DNA of 64,000 bases from Mycolicibacterium frederiksbergense (GCF_029893345.1 NZ_JARXVE010000013.1:62001-126000), one strand, 5' to 3'; positions 52,071 to 61,653 are shown, numbered from the stretch's first letter. Notes: generated from the letters alone by a model not told the origin. Made by a program: numbers and translations.

Positions 52071-52129
52071 TTGAGATTGCGTACACGGTCGTGATTCCTC
52101 GCGGATCACAGCCCTGCACGCAATCTCAA
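52071..52129. terminator. Convergent-gene hairpin element, copy 2
   Basis: TTGAGATTGCG (52071-52081) pairs with 52119-52129; an inner pair GGTCGTGAT / ATCACAGCC (52087-52095, 52105-52113) matches at 7 of 9. The right arm contains the stop codon of the YeeE-like gene. It is the inverse of copy 1 at 50156-50214, differing at only a few bases. Confidence 0.75.
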
Positions 52130-53412
52130 TGCGCCTGCTGATCGGCTGGGTGGACCTTCCAGCTGGCATTGTCATACGCCAGCCGTGCCGTGAGGAACAT
52201 CGCGCCGACGAATGCCGCAGTGAAAAGCCATGCGCTGACTGATAATTGGACGCCGCCGCTGAGGGTGTGCCCGCTTGTGCATCCGCCGGCCATGCGGGCA
52301 CCGAAGATCACCAAGAAGGACCCCGCGAAGCATGCCGCCGCCCGCTTGGCGCGGCTCGGGCCGAACCGGTTGCGCCATGACGGCGGCACGACGGGACGGA
52401 ATGCGTTGAACCGGCCGCTGATGAACAGTGCCGAAAACAGCGATCCGAGCAACACACCGACAACGGCGAGGGGCTCCCAGCCGATCGTGGCGAAAACCTG
52501 CTGGCTGTAATCGAAGCCCGGCATGAACAGGTGCCCGACGATCCAGGAGTAGGTGGTCGACATGCCGAAGGGTTGACGAAGGAACAGTGACAACACCACG
52601 ACCACGCCGATGAACAGGGCAACCACCACGATCGTCCGGGCGAAAAAGTTCGCGCTGGGCACCCGCTCCGCCGTCAGCTGGGGCAGCCGGCCGCCGCGGC
52701 CGGCGCCGACGGGCACGGCCGCACCTTCGCGAAGATAGGCGGCGGTGTCTGCAGCGCAGGCCTGATCATGCTCGTCGACCGGTGTGTTCCGGATCAGATG
52801 CTGGAGGCAGCTGTGCTCACCACCCTGGTATCGCGGTAGGTAGTACAGCAGCGTCAATGCGACCGCCGCATACCCGATCGCGATGGCGAGGATCGGAATC
52901 GGCCGCAGGTTCGCGATGTTTCCGGTCGCCACGAGGTCACCGAGGTTGGCGGTGTTCACCAGCCACCGACCGACGTCGGTTTGGTAAACCGCGGTCCACG
53001 CCGCAGCGCCGAGCAGTCCACCAGGCAGTGCTGCCAGGGCATCTCGCCTGCCTTCCCCGAGGGCGATGAACTCTGTGCCCGGGAAGTAGCCGCTGACCGC
53101 CGCCCCGATACCGAACAGCACCCCGCCGAGTGTGACGCCGATCAGATACGTCGGCCTCGGCGAGAAGTGCATCGAAAAGCCCAGCGCGTAAAGGCCGTAC
53201 AGCACCACAGCGCCTATTGCGGTGACGAACAGAAAGCAGCCCAACAGCAGCCGGTCAACCAACCTCGCGGTTCGAATGATGGTTTCCGGGTTGCCGATTC
53301 CCCATAACGAGGCCGGTATGCCGAACGCCACACCGACCAGTAGCCCCACCCACAACGGGGCAGTGACGCTGATTGGACCGGCGACCAGAACCGTGAGTGT
53401 CTCCACGTACAC
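52126..53412 (-). CDS. YeeE/YedE-family sulfur-compound transporter
   Basis: A 428-aa membrane protein with two YeeE/YedE halves joined by a cytoplasmic linker. The second half carries the conserved cysteine in GGCTSGHTLSGG, used in this family to handle thiosulfate or related sulfur species. The equivalent loop in the first half reads SGYFPGTEFIALGEGR, where I would expect GYCPGT: the cysteine is replaced by Phe. It diverges from the CLC gene. Confidence 0.85.
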   Translation of the reverse strand: MYVETLTVLVAGPISVTAPLWVGLLVGVAFGIPASLWGIGNPETIIRTARLVDRLLLGCFLFVTAIGAVVLYGLYALGFSMHFSPRPTYLIGVTLGGVLFGIGAAVSGYFPGTEFIALGEGRRDALAALPGGLLGAAAWTAVYQTDVGRWLVNTANLGDLVATGNIANLRPIPILAIAIGYAAVALTLLYYLPRYQGGEHSCLQHLIRNTPVDEHDQACAADTAAYLREGAAVPVGAGRGGRLPQLTAERVPSANFFARTIVVVALFIGVVVVLSLFLRQPFGMSTTYSWIVGHLFMPGFDYSQQVFATIGWEPLAVVGVLLGSLFSALFISGRFNAFRPVVPPSWRNRFGPSRAKRAAACFAGSFLVIFGARMAGGCTSGHTLSGGVQLSVSAWLFTAAFVGAMFLTARLAYDNASWKVHPADQQAH

Positions 53413-53580
53413 CTCCCACGGCCCCTTGCTTGCGCTCTATGGGGGCGAGTATCCACCGCTTCTCTTCGAAGAGACTGGGATTGACGTCAGAGCGGATACG
53501 AATTCCGCCCCGACCTGCAAGACTGGACGCCCGTCGCCGCTATCCAGTCGCTATCCGGTGCTGAGGGAGGAGACTCGGCC

Positions 53581-54906
53581 GTGCAGCAGCGCGAACCCTC
53601 GCCCGGCCGCGAACGATCCGGCCAATCCCTGCGGAATTCGCTCATCATCTGCGTGACGGCAATCGTCGCCGGCGTGGCCATCGGCTTCATCGGTGGCGCA
53701 TTCCGCTGGTGTCTGGAGGCAGCCGACCGGTTGCGGATCGACTTCGTCGACTGGACCCATGGCCTGCCCGGACCGGGATGGCTGGTGCCCATGGCAGCTG
53801 CGGCAATCGGTGCGACGGGTGCCGCGTTGATCGTGCGGCGGGTTCCCTTGGCCGCCGGCAGCGGGATCCAGCACGTCGAGGCCGTCTTCCGGGGCGAGGC
53901 GCAACCGCCGCTGCTCATCCTGCTGCCCGCGAAGTTCATCGGTGGCGTGTTGTCGATCGGATCGGGATTGGTGCTGGGTCGCGAAGGGCCGACGGTGCAT
54001 ATGGGTGCGGCGATCGGTGCCGAAGCGGCTCGTCGCGCGAAACTCCCGGATCCCGACGTGCGGATGATGCAGACCGCCGTCGCCGGCGCCGGTCTCGCGG
54101 TCGCGTTCAACGCGCCGATCGGCGGCACGCTGTTCGCGTTCGAAGAGGTGACGAAGACGTTTCGGTGGCAGACGGTGCTTGCCACCTTGTTCGCGGCGGC
54201 CACCGCAGTCGGTTGTATGCGGTTCATCCTCGGAAACGAGCCGGACTTCTTCGTCGCACCGATCGCAGCGCCGGAGCTCAGGTGGCTTCCACTTTTCCTG
54301 GTTTTCGGGTTGCTGACCGGGTGTCTGGGCGCCTTCTACAACCGGCTGGTGTTGTGGTTCGTCGACCATGTTGGTGGGTTGCCTCGGGTCCCGGCGATGG
54401 TGAAGGCCGCGGTGATCGGCGCCGTCATCGGGCTCGCGATGTTCGTCTACCCGCTTGCGGTTGGCGGTGGCGACACCCTGACGCAATTGATCCTGAGCGG
54501 GCACCACATCGTGCTTCCCGTCGTCCTCGGTTATCTGTTGGTGCGTTTCATCGCGGGCCCGCTGTCGTATTCGGCGGCCGTTCCGGGCGGATTGTTCGCG
54601 CCGTTGCTGGCGGTCGGCGCGCTGTGGGGGCTGCTGTTCAGCGGAGGCTTCGACGCGCTGTGGTCGGGTGATACGACGGCGCTCGCCATCCCGATGGTGC
54701 TGGTCGGTATGGCGGCGTTTTTCGGGGCGACGGTGCGCGCGCCTGTGACCGGAATAGTCGTCGTCATCGAGATGACGGCTACCACTTCGGTCACCATCCC
54801 GATGCTCATCGCTACTGCCGCGGCCGTGCTGGTCGCCGAGCTGATTGGTTCGCCGCCCATCTACGACAGCCTGCGCGAGCGTATGTCGCCCGAATCGCTG
54901 CGCTGA
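53581..54906 (+). CDS. CLC-family chloride channel/antiporter
   Basis: A 441-aa CLC protein starting at GTG 53581. Signature motifs are GSGIQHVEAVF (family GSGIP, here Gln for Pro), GREGPTVHMGAAIG with the gating glutamate, and FNAPIGGTLFAFEEV. The gating Glu favours Cl-/H+ exchange. CBS domains are absent. It may support acid resistance or anion balance. Confidence 0.92.
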   Translation: MQQREPSPGRERSGQSLRNSLIICVTAIVAGVAIGFIGGAFRWCLEAADRLRIDFVDWTHGLPGPGWLVPMAAAAIGATGAALIVRRVPLAAGSGIQHVEAVFRGEAQPPLLILLPAKFIGGVLSIGSGLVLGREGPTVHMGAAIGAEAARRAKLPDPDVRMMQTAVAGAGLAVAFNAPIGGTLFAFEEVTKTFRWQTVLATLFAAATAVGCMRFILGNEPDFFVAPIAAPELRWLPLFLVFGLLTGCLGAFYNRLVLWFVDHVGGLPRVPAMVKAAVIGAVIGLAMFVYPLAVGGGDTLTQLILSGHHIVLPVVLGYLLVRFIAGPLSYSAAVPGGLFAPLLAVGALWGLLFSGGFDALWSGDTTALAIPMVLVGMAAFFGATVRAPVTGIVVVIEMTATTSVTIPMLIATAAAVLVAELIGSPPIYDSLRERMSPESLR

Positions 54907-54909
54907 TCC

Positions 54910-55245
54910 TTAGAAGTCTGGCGTGCTCAAGTCTTCGATTTCTTGCCCGGGCCCGGTCGGCTCCAGATCGCCAGGCAGCTGAGGTTGCCCGGGACCTGTC
55001 TGGACCTCGGCCGAACCGCATTCCGTGCCGAGAACTCCGGCCGGGCACAGCGGGGACTGGTTCGCAGAGTTCGGAACCAGGTAGGGCACGCAGGTCCCGG
55101 TGTAGGTATCGGTGTCCTCGCCGTTCGGGCAGGCCGCAACCAGGGCCGGTGCGGCGGGCAGGGCGAGCACAGTCGCCGGCGCCATGAAGGCGAGCGCGGA
55201 GAGGGCAGTGATGATCAGGCGTCGACTAGTGATTTGAGCCACCAT
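54910..55245 (-). CDS. Ibp1-like small secreted protein
   Basis: 111 aa. A signal peptide (LIITALSALAFMAPATVLALPAAP) is followed by CPNGEDTDTYTGTCVPYLVPN, the block that defines the mycobacterial family annotated as intersectin-EH-binding protein Ibp1, and a Pro/Gly-rich acidic tail. Three or four cysteines probably form disulfides. The family name reflects annotation, not a tested function here. It converges with the CLC gene with only 3 bases between. Confidence 0.75.
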   Translation of the reverse strand: MVAQITSRRLIITALSALAFMAPATVLALPAAPALVAACPNGEDTDTYTGTCVPYLVPNSANQSPLCPAGVLGTECGSAEVQTGPGQPQLPGDLEPTGPGQEIEDLSTPDF

Positions 55246-55380
55246 CGGTAGTCCGCCCTCCTTGGGTTTGAGCGCCGCGGTCAGTGTCGTTGTCGGTCCG
55301 CAGTTCTGAGAATAGGAACTGCGCGCCGTGCCGTTGGCCGTTATTCGGTGATCACGGCGTGAGACTGGCGGTGCTCTGCG

Positions 55381-55677
55381 TCAGACGCAGTCGACACAGA
55401 ACAGCTGCTCGCCCTTCTGCAGGGCCATCCGGTTGCGGTGCTGCACCAGGAAGCAGCTCGAACAGGTGAACTCGTCGGCCTGCTTGGGAATCACGCGCAC
55501 GCTGAGTTCCTCGCCGGAGATGTCGGCGTCGGGCAGGTCGAAGGAATCGACCACCTCGTCCTCGTCGATGACCGCGGTATTGGCTGGGTTTCGCCGCTGA
55601 GCGGCCAGCTCCTCGAGCGACTCGTCAGAAGACTCGTCCGTCTCTTTGACACGGGGTGCGTCGTAATCGGTAGCCAT
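55381..55677 (-). CDS. DUF4193 zinc-ribbon-like protein
   Basis: A 98-aa cytosolic protein. The acidic N-terminal half (ESSDESLEELAAQRRNP, DEDEVVDSFDLPDADISGEEL) precedes FTCSSCFLVQHRNRMA and a terminal FCVDCV, two CxxC pairs that could bind zinc. This layout is the actinobacterial DUF4193 family. Start ATG 55677 follows AGGAGGATC. Function unknown. Confidence 0.86.
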   Translation of the reverse strand: MATDYDAPRVKETDESSDESLEELAAQRRNPANTAVIDEDEVVDSFDLPDADISGEELSVRVIPKQADEFTCSSCFLVQHRNRMALQKGEQLFCVDCV

Positions 55678-55809
55678 AGATGATCCTCCTAGATCGAGAC
55701 CAATGTTTGGCCAACGCCGCTGCGGGTCTGGTTGTTCCCGGGGCGAACGGCCTGTAAACGTCGGATGCACGTTAGCGTCTAGCACCCCCCGGGGTCTTCT
55801 CGGGACGAC

Positions 55810-56136
55810 GTGATGCTGAGTACAGTCTTCGGCGTGCATGACGATGTCACGGGTCCGGACGCTGAGATCTTCGACGACGCAGAGCTGGACGATTTCGACG
55901 CTGAGTTGGAGGACCTGGACTCCAACGGCCAGGTGATCTCGATCCGCCGGGCCGATGGCGAGGAGATCCTCACCATCGTGGCCCAGGACGACGAGTGGAA
56001 CGTCGACCTGCAGCCCGGTGGTGCTGTGCAAAGCGCGTTCCTGGGATCGCGACGCGACACCCCGGTGTGGATCAACGCCCTCAGCAGCCAGATCGAGCGG
56101 GATGACGACGGTACCTACGTCATCCGCATCGACTGA
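55810..56136 (+). CDS. Acidic conserved hypothetical protein
   Basis: About 108 aa (100 if it starts at GTG 55834, VHDDVTGPD). Rich in Asp/Glu (IFDDAELDDFDAELEDLD), then an alternating strand pattern (QVISIRRADGEEILTIVAQDDEWNVDL). Divergent from DUF4193. I recognise no domain; such small acidic proteins are conserved in mycobacteria. Confidence 0.65.
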   Translation: MMLSTVFGVHDDVTGPDAEIFDDAELDDFDAELEDLDSNGQVISIRRADGEEILTIVAQDDEWNVDLQPGGAVQSAFLGSRRDTPVWINALSSQIERDDDGTYVIRID

Positions 56137-56186
56137 CCGCGCGTGACCACGCCGAGGTTCTCATCCCAGCCGCGCTGATGCGTTGA

Positions 56187-56450
56187 TCACAGCCGGTCGA
56201 TCTCCCGCAGCATCAGGCTGCGCTCCAGATAGATCAGCCGTGCCGGGTAGTGCCGGTTGGCGGTCCGATGGTCGGCATGGGTACGCCACTGTCCCACAAC
56301 CGATGTGACCGCGCCCGACATCCTCGCGATGACACCGCGACGTGCGGGGGAGCGTAGTGCCGCGGCGGTGTTGAACAACACCTCGTGCTCGGTGATGAGG
56401 ACGGGTTGACGGGTTTCCTGTTTCGCGGAAGCCGTTGTCACTTTGCTCAT
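56187..56450 (-). CDS. Small basic hypothetical protein
   Basis: 87 aa from ATG 56450 (AGAGGAAG upstream; longer frame less likely). Soluble, Arg/His-rich second half (WRTHADHRTANRHYPARLIYLERSLML). No family recognised. It follows in a run of short mycobacterial genes. Confidence 0.6.
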   Translation of the reverse strand: MSKVTTASAKQETRQPVLITEHEVLFNTAAALRSPARRGVIARMSGAVTSVVGQWRTHADHRTANRHYPARLIYLERSLMLREIDRL

Positions 56451-56495
56451 TTCGAACTTCCTCTGGTCGAGGTGCCGCGACTGCCGGCGCCTCAT

Positions 56496-57164
56496 GGGAG
56501 GAACCTACGACGCTGCCCGCGTCGGCTCATAAGTAGTGCACTACCTCTATTTCTGGCTCCATATCTGGCTATTCGCAGGCGATCTCATCGCTGCAGGTAA
56601 TGCTCGGGTATCGAGTGCGCGGCAAAGTCCTGTGAATGTGCTGAAGGCTCTTGAAGCTTCTTGGGGGGTCGCGGGGTGTGGGTGCGGGATTTCGCCGCGC
56701 GTCGGCACTCGGGTAGTACCGGCGCTCGTCGTGGCGGGCCGTGTGCGATGCGCCGGGCTAACGATGGAATCCGCGGTTTACAGGCGGGGTTCCCGCGCCA
56801 GCGAATTGGACAGTTTCCAAGATTTGTAAACCAAGCATTGCTGGCGGAATCGCGCCCGGATGTGATGCTTCTTCGCTGTCGATCAACATATGAATTGGAA
56901 CACGTTGCTACCGGCAAAGTGGGATGGGTCATGCCTTCGGGAAGTTACTGAGGCAATGGCGGCATGTGCGTCGTGCTGGCTAACCCTGGTCGGCGGCTTC
57001 GGTGGGTGCGGCCGGTGTCGTGATCATTGCGCCACCGGGCGCGGCCTGGAGATATTTGCGATTGCAATGAGTTAGCTGACCTGGAGTCTGGCACCGCGCA
57101 TCAGCTAACTGTGAAATCGCTACGTCAAAGTCCTGCCTGATCGGAGTGAGGGTGTGAATGCTCT
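56496..57164. other. ~670-base gap before the porin gene
   Basis: No frame with a good start and composition on either strand. Near the right end GTTAGCTGA (57071-57079) and TCAGCTAAC (57101-57109) form a 9-bp inverted repeat with a 21-base loop, about 140 bases before the porin start; a regulator site or attenuating hairpin is possible. Confidence 0.5.
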
Positions 57165-57195
57165 TTGACATCGAAGTTTGGCTTGCTTTTAAGTT
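57165..57195 (+). promoter_or_regulatory. SigA-like promoter of the porin gene
   Basis: TTGACA at 57165-57170 is followed after 18 bases by TTAAGT (57189-57194), in a locally A+T-richer stretch. The ATG lies about 50 bases downstream with AAAAGGAG in front. Confidence 0.5.
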
Positions 57196-57247
57196 ACTCT
57201 CAGGTAAGTTCGCTGACCGGAGTCCCCATTCAGCAAAAGGAGTCTTA

Positions 57248-58570
57248 ATGCAGCAAGCTGTTCGCTCATATCTCGCAGCGGGCGTGGCGTTCGCCGGTGT
57301 TGGCGTCCTGGCGGCGAGTCCCGTCACGCCTTCGGTGCCGGATCTGAAGCCGGTGGCGCAATCGGCGGCGGTGGAGTTGTCGGCGTTGGTCAACCCGGTC
57401 GACGAGTTCGGAGCCGTATTCGCTGCGGCCTTCCAGAACGCCGTGGCCCTCGGGCAGCGGATCGCCGAAGACCCCACGCCAATCCTGGCGCAGATCGTGC
57501 GCAACCAGCTCACCAGCGCGGCCGCCATCGGCACCTTCATCGATACGGTCGGTCAGGGTGTGGGTAGCGCCTTCGCCGATATGCCGGCTCAGCTTCGCCA
57601 GGCAGCTGAAGAACTGGGCGCCGGAAACATCTCAGCCGGACTCAACACGCTGCTCGGGGTTGCCTTGTCTCCCGTCATGGGGGGCGTCCTCAACGCCGTG
57701 CTGATCAATCCGGATGTCTGGGCTGGTTTCCAGAATGCGCTCCGGCAGCCGATCGCCAATGCTCTCGCGGTCGTTGACCTGCTCAGCTACGAGAACATCC
57801 TGTTCCACGTTCTCGCGCCGCTCACCGCCCCCATTCAGGTGCTGATGGACGTGACGGGCGCAGTGGGGGCCGCCGGCGACGGCATCGTCGCGGGTCTCAA
57901 GGCCGGCAACCTTGAGACCGTGGCCAACGCCGTACTCCACGCCGGTCCCGCCATCGCGCAGGCGCTGCTCAACGGCAACAGCATGGCCGGTGGCTATGCC
58001 GCGGGCCTGCTCGGACCCAACGGCATCGTCGCAGGGCTGCTCACGCTGCGCGATCTGGTCGCCGACGCCATCACGCCGGCGGCGCAGAAGTCCGCGCTGT
58101 CCGGGGTCGCTGCCCTGACGGCCGCACCCGTCAGCACGGTCACACTCGATGTGGCTCCGCAGGCGAAGGCGATCGAAGCGACCAAGGCGGAGACGGAAAC
58201 CGTTGTCGTGAAACCCGTTTCAACCGGCGACGAGTCGACGACCACCGTCACCACGACGAAGGAGACCGTCACCAAGCAAGCCGTCACCGAGGAGTCGACT
58301 CCGCAGACGGCGGACACCGCGGCGACCGACGCGGACGTGGTCAAGGACGCCCCCAAGGTGGTTGTGGCCAAGACCAGTGCCGCTGCGAAGAAGGCGGCCG
58401 CGGCCAAGGAGTTGGGCGACGGTGTTCGGGGCGCGCTGAAGAATGTCGGCACAGGGCTGAAGAACGCCCTCGGCGGCAAGACCGCCCAGCCGGCGAAGCC
58501 TGACAGCGCGGCGAAATCCGGTGGCTCCTCGACCGGATCGGGCGGATCTGCCTCGGACAGCGCCGACTAG
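57248..58570 (+). CDS. GjpA-like outer-membrane porin family protein
   Basis: A 440-aa exported protein. Start ATG 57248 with AAAAGGAG. The N terminus MQQAVRSYLAAGVAFAGVGV and the segments ELSALVNPVDEFGAVFAAAFQNAVALG, PILAQIVRNQL and VGSAFADMPAQLRQAAEELGAG match the pattern I know as the GjpA porin family (first described in Gordonia). From about residue 300 it becomes a low-complexity Thr/Val/Ala/Lys tail (TTTVTTTKETVTK) ending Ser/Gly-rich. Porin function is inferred from family naming. Confidence 0.75.
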   Translation: MQQAVRSYLAAGVAFAGVGVLAASPVTPSVPDLKPVAQSAAVELSALVNPVDEFGAVFAAAFQNAVALGQRIAEDPTPILAQIVRNQLTSAAAIGTFIDTVGQGVGSAFADMPAQLRQAAEELGAGNISAGLNTLLGVALSPVMGGVLNAVLINPDVWAGFQNALRQPIANALAVVDLLSYENILFHVLAPLTAPIQVLMDVTGAVGAAGDGIVAGLKAGNLETVANAVLHAGPAIAQALLNGNSMAGGYAAGLLGPNGIVAGLLTLRDLVADAITPAAQKSALSGVAALTAAPVSTVTLDVAPQAKAIEATKAETETVVVKPVSTGDESTTTVTTTKETVTKQAVTEESTPQTADTAATDADVVKDAPKVVVAKTSAAAKKAAAAKELGDGVRGALKNVGTGLKNALGGKTAQPAKPDSAAKSGGSSTGSGGSASDSAD

Positions 58571-58714
58571 CGTCGACGACCATTGTCTGGTGGGCCCCGT
58601 CTTGTCCGGCGGGGCCCACCGGCGTTGGCAGGGTTGCGTCGATTGCCCTCCTTTTGGCCGCGCGATAGCGATACCGTTGGGCTTCTCTACCGCTGCGCTG
58701 AGGGGAGTTTCCAG

Positions 58715-60208
58715 ATGCGAGCTGGTCGGCTACGGTCCGCTGACAGTCCACGATCAGGCTCGCGATCACCCGCACGTCTGCTCACCCTCATGGCGGTGCT
58801 GATCGGGCTCGTCGGCGCCGCCTGGCTTGCCCCGGCCCATGCCTCGGCTGAGGGTGAGAACTACATCGTCGCCACCGACATCACCTTCGCGCCGTTCGAA
58901 TTCCAGGATGTGGATGGGAAATTCGTCGGGATCGACATCGACCTCATCAACGAGATCGCGGCGAACCAGAAGTTCAACGTCACCATCAAGCCGCTGGGCT
59001 TCGACGCCGCGCTGCAGGCCGTTCAGGCGAATCAGGCCGACGGGGTGATCGCGGGTATGTCGATCACCGATGAACGCAAGAAGGTGTTCGACTTCTCGGA
59101 TCCGTACTTCGAATCCGGTGTGCAGATGGCGGTGCTCGCCACCAACGACGACATCAAGTCCTATGCCGACCTGCGGGGTAAGCGCGTCGCGGTCAAGAAC
59201 GGCACCGAGGGTGCCAAGTTCGCCGAGTCGATCAAGGGCAAGTACGGGTTCCAGATCGTCTCGTTCGCCGATTCCGCCTCGATGTTCGAGGAGGTCAAGA
59301 CCGGTAACTCCGTGGCGATCTTCGAGGACTACCCGGTGCTGAACTACGGCATCCAGCAGGGCAACGGGTTCAAGACCGTGACCCCCAAGGAGAAGGGTTC
59401 CAGCTACGGTTTCGCGGTCAACAAGGGCCGTAACGCCGAGCTGTTGGCCAAGTTCAACGCGGGCCTCAAGGACCTCAAGGAGTCCGGCCGCTACGACGAG
59501 ATCCTGAAGAAGTATCTCGGCGCGGGCGCCGCGGAAGCCGACAACTCCTTCATCGGATTGCTCAAGAGCACCTACCCATTCCTGCTGGCCGGCCTGAAGA
59601 TGACGCTGCTCCTGACGGTGGTGTCGATAGCCATCGCGCTGATTCTCGGTATCTTCTTCGGGCTGTTGCGAGTCTCCCGCTCGATCGTGTTGCGGGCCAT
59701 CGGCACCACCTATGTGGACATCTTCCGCGGCACACCGCTACTGGTGCAGGCCTTCTTCATCTACTTCGGCATCCCGACGGCATTGGGCTTCCAGATGTCG
59801 GCGCTGACCGCGGGCATCATCACGCTCTCGCTCAACGCCGGGGCCTATATGACCGAGATTGTCCGTGGCGGAATCCAATCCGTGGACAAGGGGCAGATGG
59901 AGGCATCGCGCAGCCTGGGCATCGGCTACCTGCCGACGATGCGCAAAGTCATTCTGCCGCAGGCGGTCCGGACCATGATCCCGTCGTATGTCAACCAGTT
60001 CGTGATCACCCTCAAGGACACCTCGATCCTGTCGGTGATCGGTATCGCCGAGCTGACCCAGACCGGACGGCTGATCATCGCCCGTAACTACCAGTCGTTC
60101 ACCATGTGGCTGATCATCGGCATCATCTACTTCATCGTCATCATGGCGCTGACGAAGCTCTCTGACCGGATGGCGAATCGGCTAGATAGGAAGGGCACTG
60201 CGAAATGA
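58715..60208 (+). CDS. Glutamine-type ABC importer: binding protein fused to permease
   Basis: A 497-aa fusion. Start ATG 58715 with GGGGAG. Signal segment LLTLMAVLIGLVGAAWLAPAHA, then a type II solute-binding domain (about residues 45-275; IVATDITFAPFEFQDVDGKF, FVGIDIDLINEIA, ADGVIAGMSITDERKKVFDFS) and a HisM-type permease (about 285-497) with the EAA loop MEASRSLGIGYLPTMRKVILPQAVR. Fused forms are known, as in lactococcal GlnP. It would import glutamine or a related polar amino acid with the ATPase encoded next, whose start overlaps by four bases. Confidence 0.92.
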   Translation: MRAGRLRSADSPRSGSRSPARLLTLMAVLIGLVGAAWLAPAHASAEGENYIVATDITFAPFEFQDVDGKFVGIDIDLINEIAANQKFNVTIKPLGFDAALQAVQANQADGVIAGMSITDERKKVFDFSDPYFESGVQMAVLATNDDIKSYADLRGKRVAVKNGTEGAKFAESIKGKYGFQIVSFADSASMFEEVKTGNSVAIFEDYPVLNYGIQQGNGFKTVTPKEKGSSYGFAVNKGRNAELLAKFNAGLKDLKESGRYDEILKKYLGAGAAEADNSFIGLLKSTYPFLLAGLKMTLLLTVVSIAIALILGIFFGLLRVSRSIVLRAIGTTYVDIFRGTPLLVQAFFIYFGIPTALGFQMSALTAGIITLSLNAGAYMTEIVRGGIQSVDKGQMEASRSLGIGYLPTMRKVILPQAVRTMIPSYVNQFVITLKDTSILSVIGIAELTQTGRLIIARNYQSFTMWLIIGIIYFIVIMALTKLSDRMANRLDRKGTAK

Positions 60209-60978
60209 CCCATCTGGTACCGGAAGCCGTGTCCGCCGAGCCCGAGGGCACCGTCAAGATCCGCATCGAGGGCTTGAAGAAGTCGTTCGGCGATCTGGTG
60301 GTCCTCGACGGCATCGACACCACGATCAGTAAGGGTGAAGTGGTCTGTGTCATCGGACCGTCGGGATCGGGGAAATCCACCTTCCTGCGGTGTCTCAACA
60401 AGCTCGAGGACATCACCGCCGGCAAGGTCACCGTTGACGAGTTCGACCTCACCGACCGGAAGGTGAACCTGGACAGGGTTCGTCAGCACATCGGCATGGT
60501 GTTCCAGCACTTCAACCTGTTCCCGCACATGACCGTGATCGACAATGTGACGCTGGCGCCGCTGCTGACCAAGAAGATGGGCAAGGGCGCCGCCGAGCAG
60601 AAGGCCATGGAGCTGTTGGCCCAGGTGGGACTGGCGGAGAAGGCCAAGGTCAAACCGGCCACCTTGTCCGGTGGTCAGAAGCAGCGCGTCGCGATCGCCC
60701 GGGCATTGGCGATGAACCCGTCGATCATGCTGTTCGACGAGGCCACCAGCGCACTGGATCCCGAGATGGTCGGTGACGTGCTGGAAGTGCTGCGCGAACT
60801 GGCAGAGGGCGGCATGACGATGGTGGTGGTCACCCACGAGATGGGGTTCGCCCGCGAGGTGGCTTCTCGGGTGATCTTCATGGCCGACGGCAACATCGTC
60901 GAGGACGGCACCCCGGCCGAGGTGTTCGGCAATCCCAAACATCCTCGGCTGCAGGAGTTTTTGTCGAAGGTGCTGTAG
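60205..60978 (+). CDS. glnQ: Polar amino acid ABC importer ATPase
   Basis: 257 aa. Walker A GPSGSGKSTFL, Q-loop MVFQHFNLFPHMTV, signature LSGGQKQRVAIARAL, Walker B IMLFDEATSALDPEM, H-loop VVTHEMGFARE. These match GlnQ/ArtP-type ATPases closely. It energises the upstream fused binding protein-permease. Confidence 0.93.
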   Translation: MTHLVPEAVSAEPEGTVKIRIEGLKKSFGDLVVLDGIDTTISKGEVVCVIGPSGSGKSTFLRCLNKLEDITAGKVTVDEFDLTDRKVNLDRVRQHIGMVFQHFNLFPHMTVIDNVTLAPLLTKKMGKGAAEQKAMELLAQVGLAEKAKVKPATLSGGQKQRVAIARALAMNPSIMLFDEATSALDPEMVGDVLEVLRELAEGGMTMVVVTHEMGFAREVASRVIFMADGNIVEDGTPAEVFGNPKHPRLQEFLSKVL

Positions 60979-60993
60979 CGGTGCCGGAGCCGG

Positions 60994-61653
60994 TCAGCCC
61001 TGCTCGACCACGTTGGACTGACCGGAGTTGGACACATCGGGTTGCCCGGTGTGGAAGGTGACCCGGTTCTCGAAGCCCGATACACCGATGGTGTCGACGG
61101 ATTCGATGCTGATGGTGTTCTGCACGCCCGATACCGTCACGGCGGCGCAGTGGCCGGTGATCTCGAGTCGGTTCTCGATGCCGCTGACGATCACGGTGTG
61201 GTCCTGGCAGTCGAGGGTCCGGTTCTCGCCGACCCCCGAGATGATGACGGTCTGGCCCGCCGGCACCTGGGTCGAGGCATCCGGTCCGGGCGGCGGGACG
61301 GGACTGACCACGGTCTTCCGGATGGTCGTCGACTGGCTGTCGGTGAACGTCTCGGTCTTGCCGGACCCGGTGTCGCTGAACATCAGACTGGCCGCGATAC
61401 CGCCGGCCACCAGGGTCGCCGTCAGCACGCCGAACAGGATCAAGAGCGGCATGGTGCCCGCGTTGCGTCGCGGCTGCGGCGGCGCGGGATACGGCTGGTA
61501 GCCCGGCCACTGAGCCGGAAGTCCCGGAGGTACCGGAGGTGGAGGCGGGAAGCCGCTATAGCCCCCGGTTCCGAGCTCGGATGTGCGCGCGGAGTCGGCC
61601 AACGGGCGCTCGAGTTCCCGGATGCGGGCCTCGGGGTCGTCCTTCGGGTCCAT
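60994..61653 (-). CDS. DUF3060 membrane-anchored protein
   Basis: 219 aa from ATG 61653. A cytoplasmic acidic/Pro-rich head (PPPPPVPPGLPAQWPGYQPYP) precedes one helix (TMPLLILFGVLTATLVAGGIAA), then a short linker and repeats of the form VSGxxNxxxIxG (TVIVSGIENRLEITGHCAAV, TVSGVQNTISIESVDTIGV, SGFENRVTFHTG). These are DUF3060 repeats, which probably fold as a small beta-helix outside the membrane. Two cysteines may bridge adjacent turns. Function unknown. Confidence 0.85.
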   Translation of the reverse strand: MDPKDDPEARIRELERPLADSARTSELGTGGYSGFPPPPPVPPGLPAQWPGYQPYPAPPQPRRNAGTMPLLILFGVLTATLVAGGIAASLMFSDTGSGKTETFTDSQSTTIRKTVVSPVPPPGPDASTQVPAGQTVIISGVGENRTLDCQDHTVIVSGIENRLEITGHCAAVTVSGVQNTISIESVDTIGVSGFENRVTFHTGQPDVSNSGQSNVVEQG

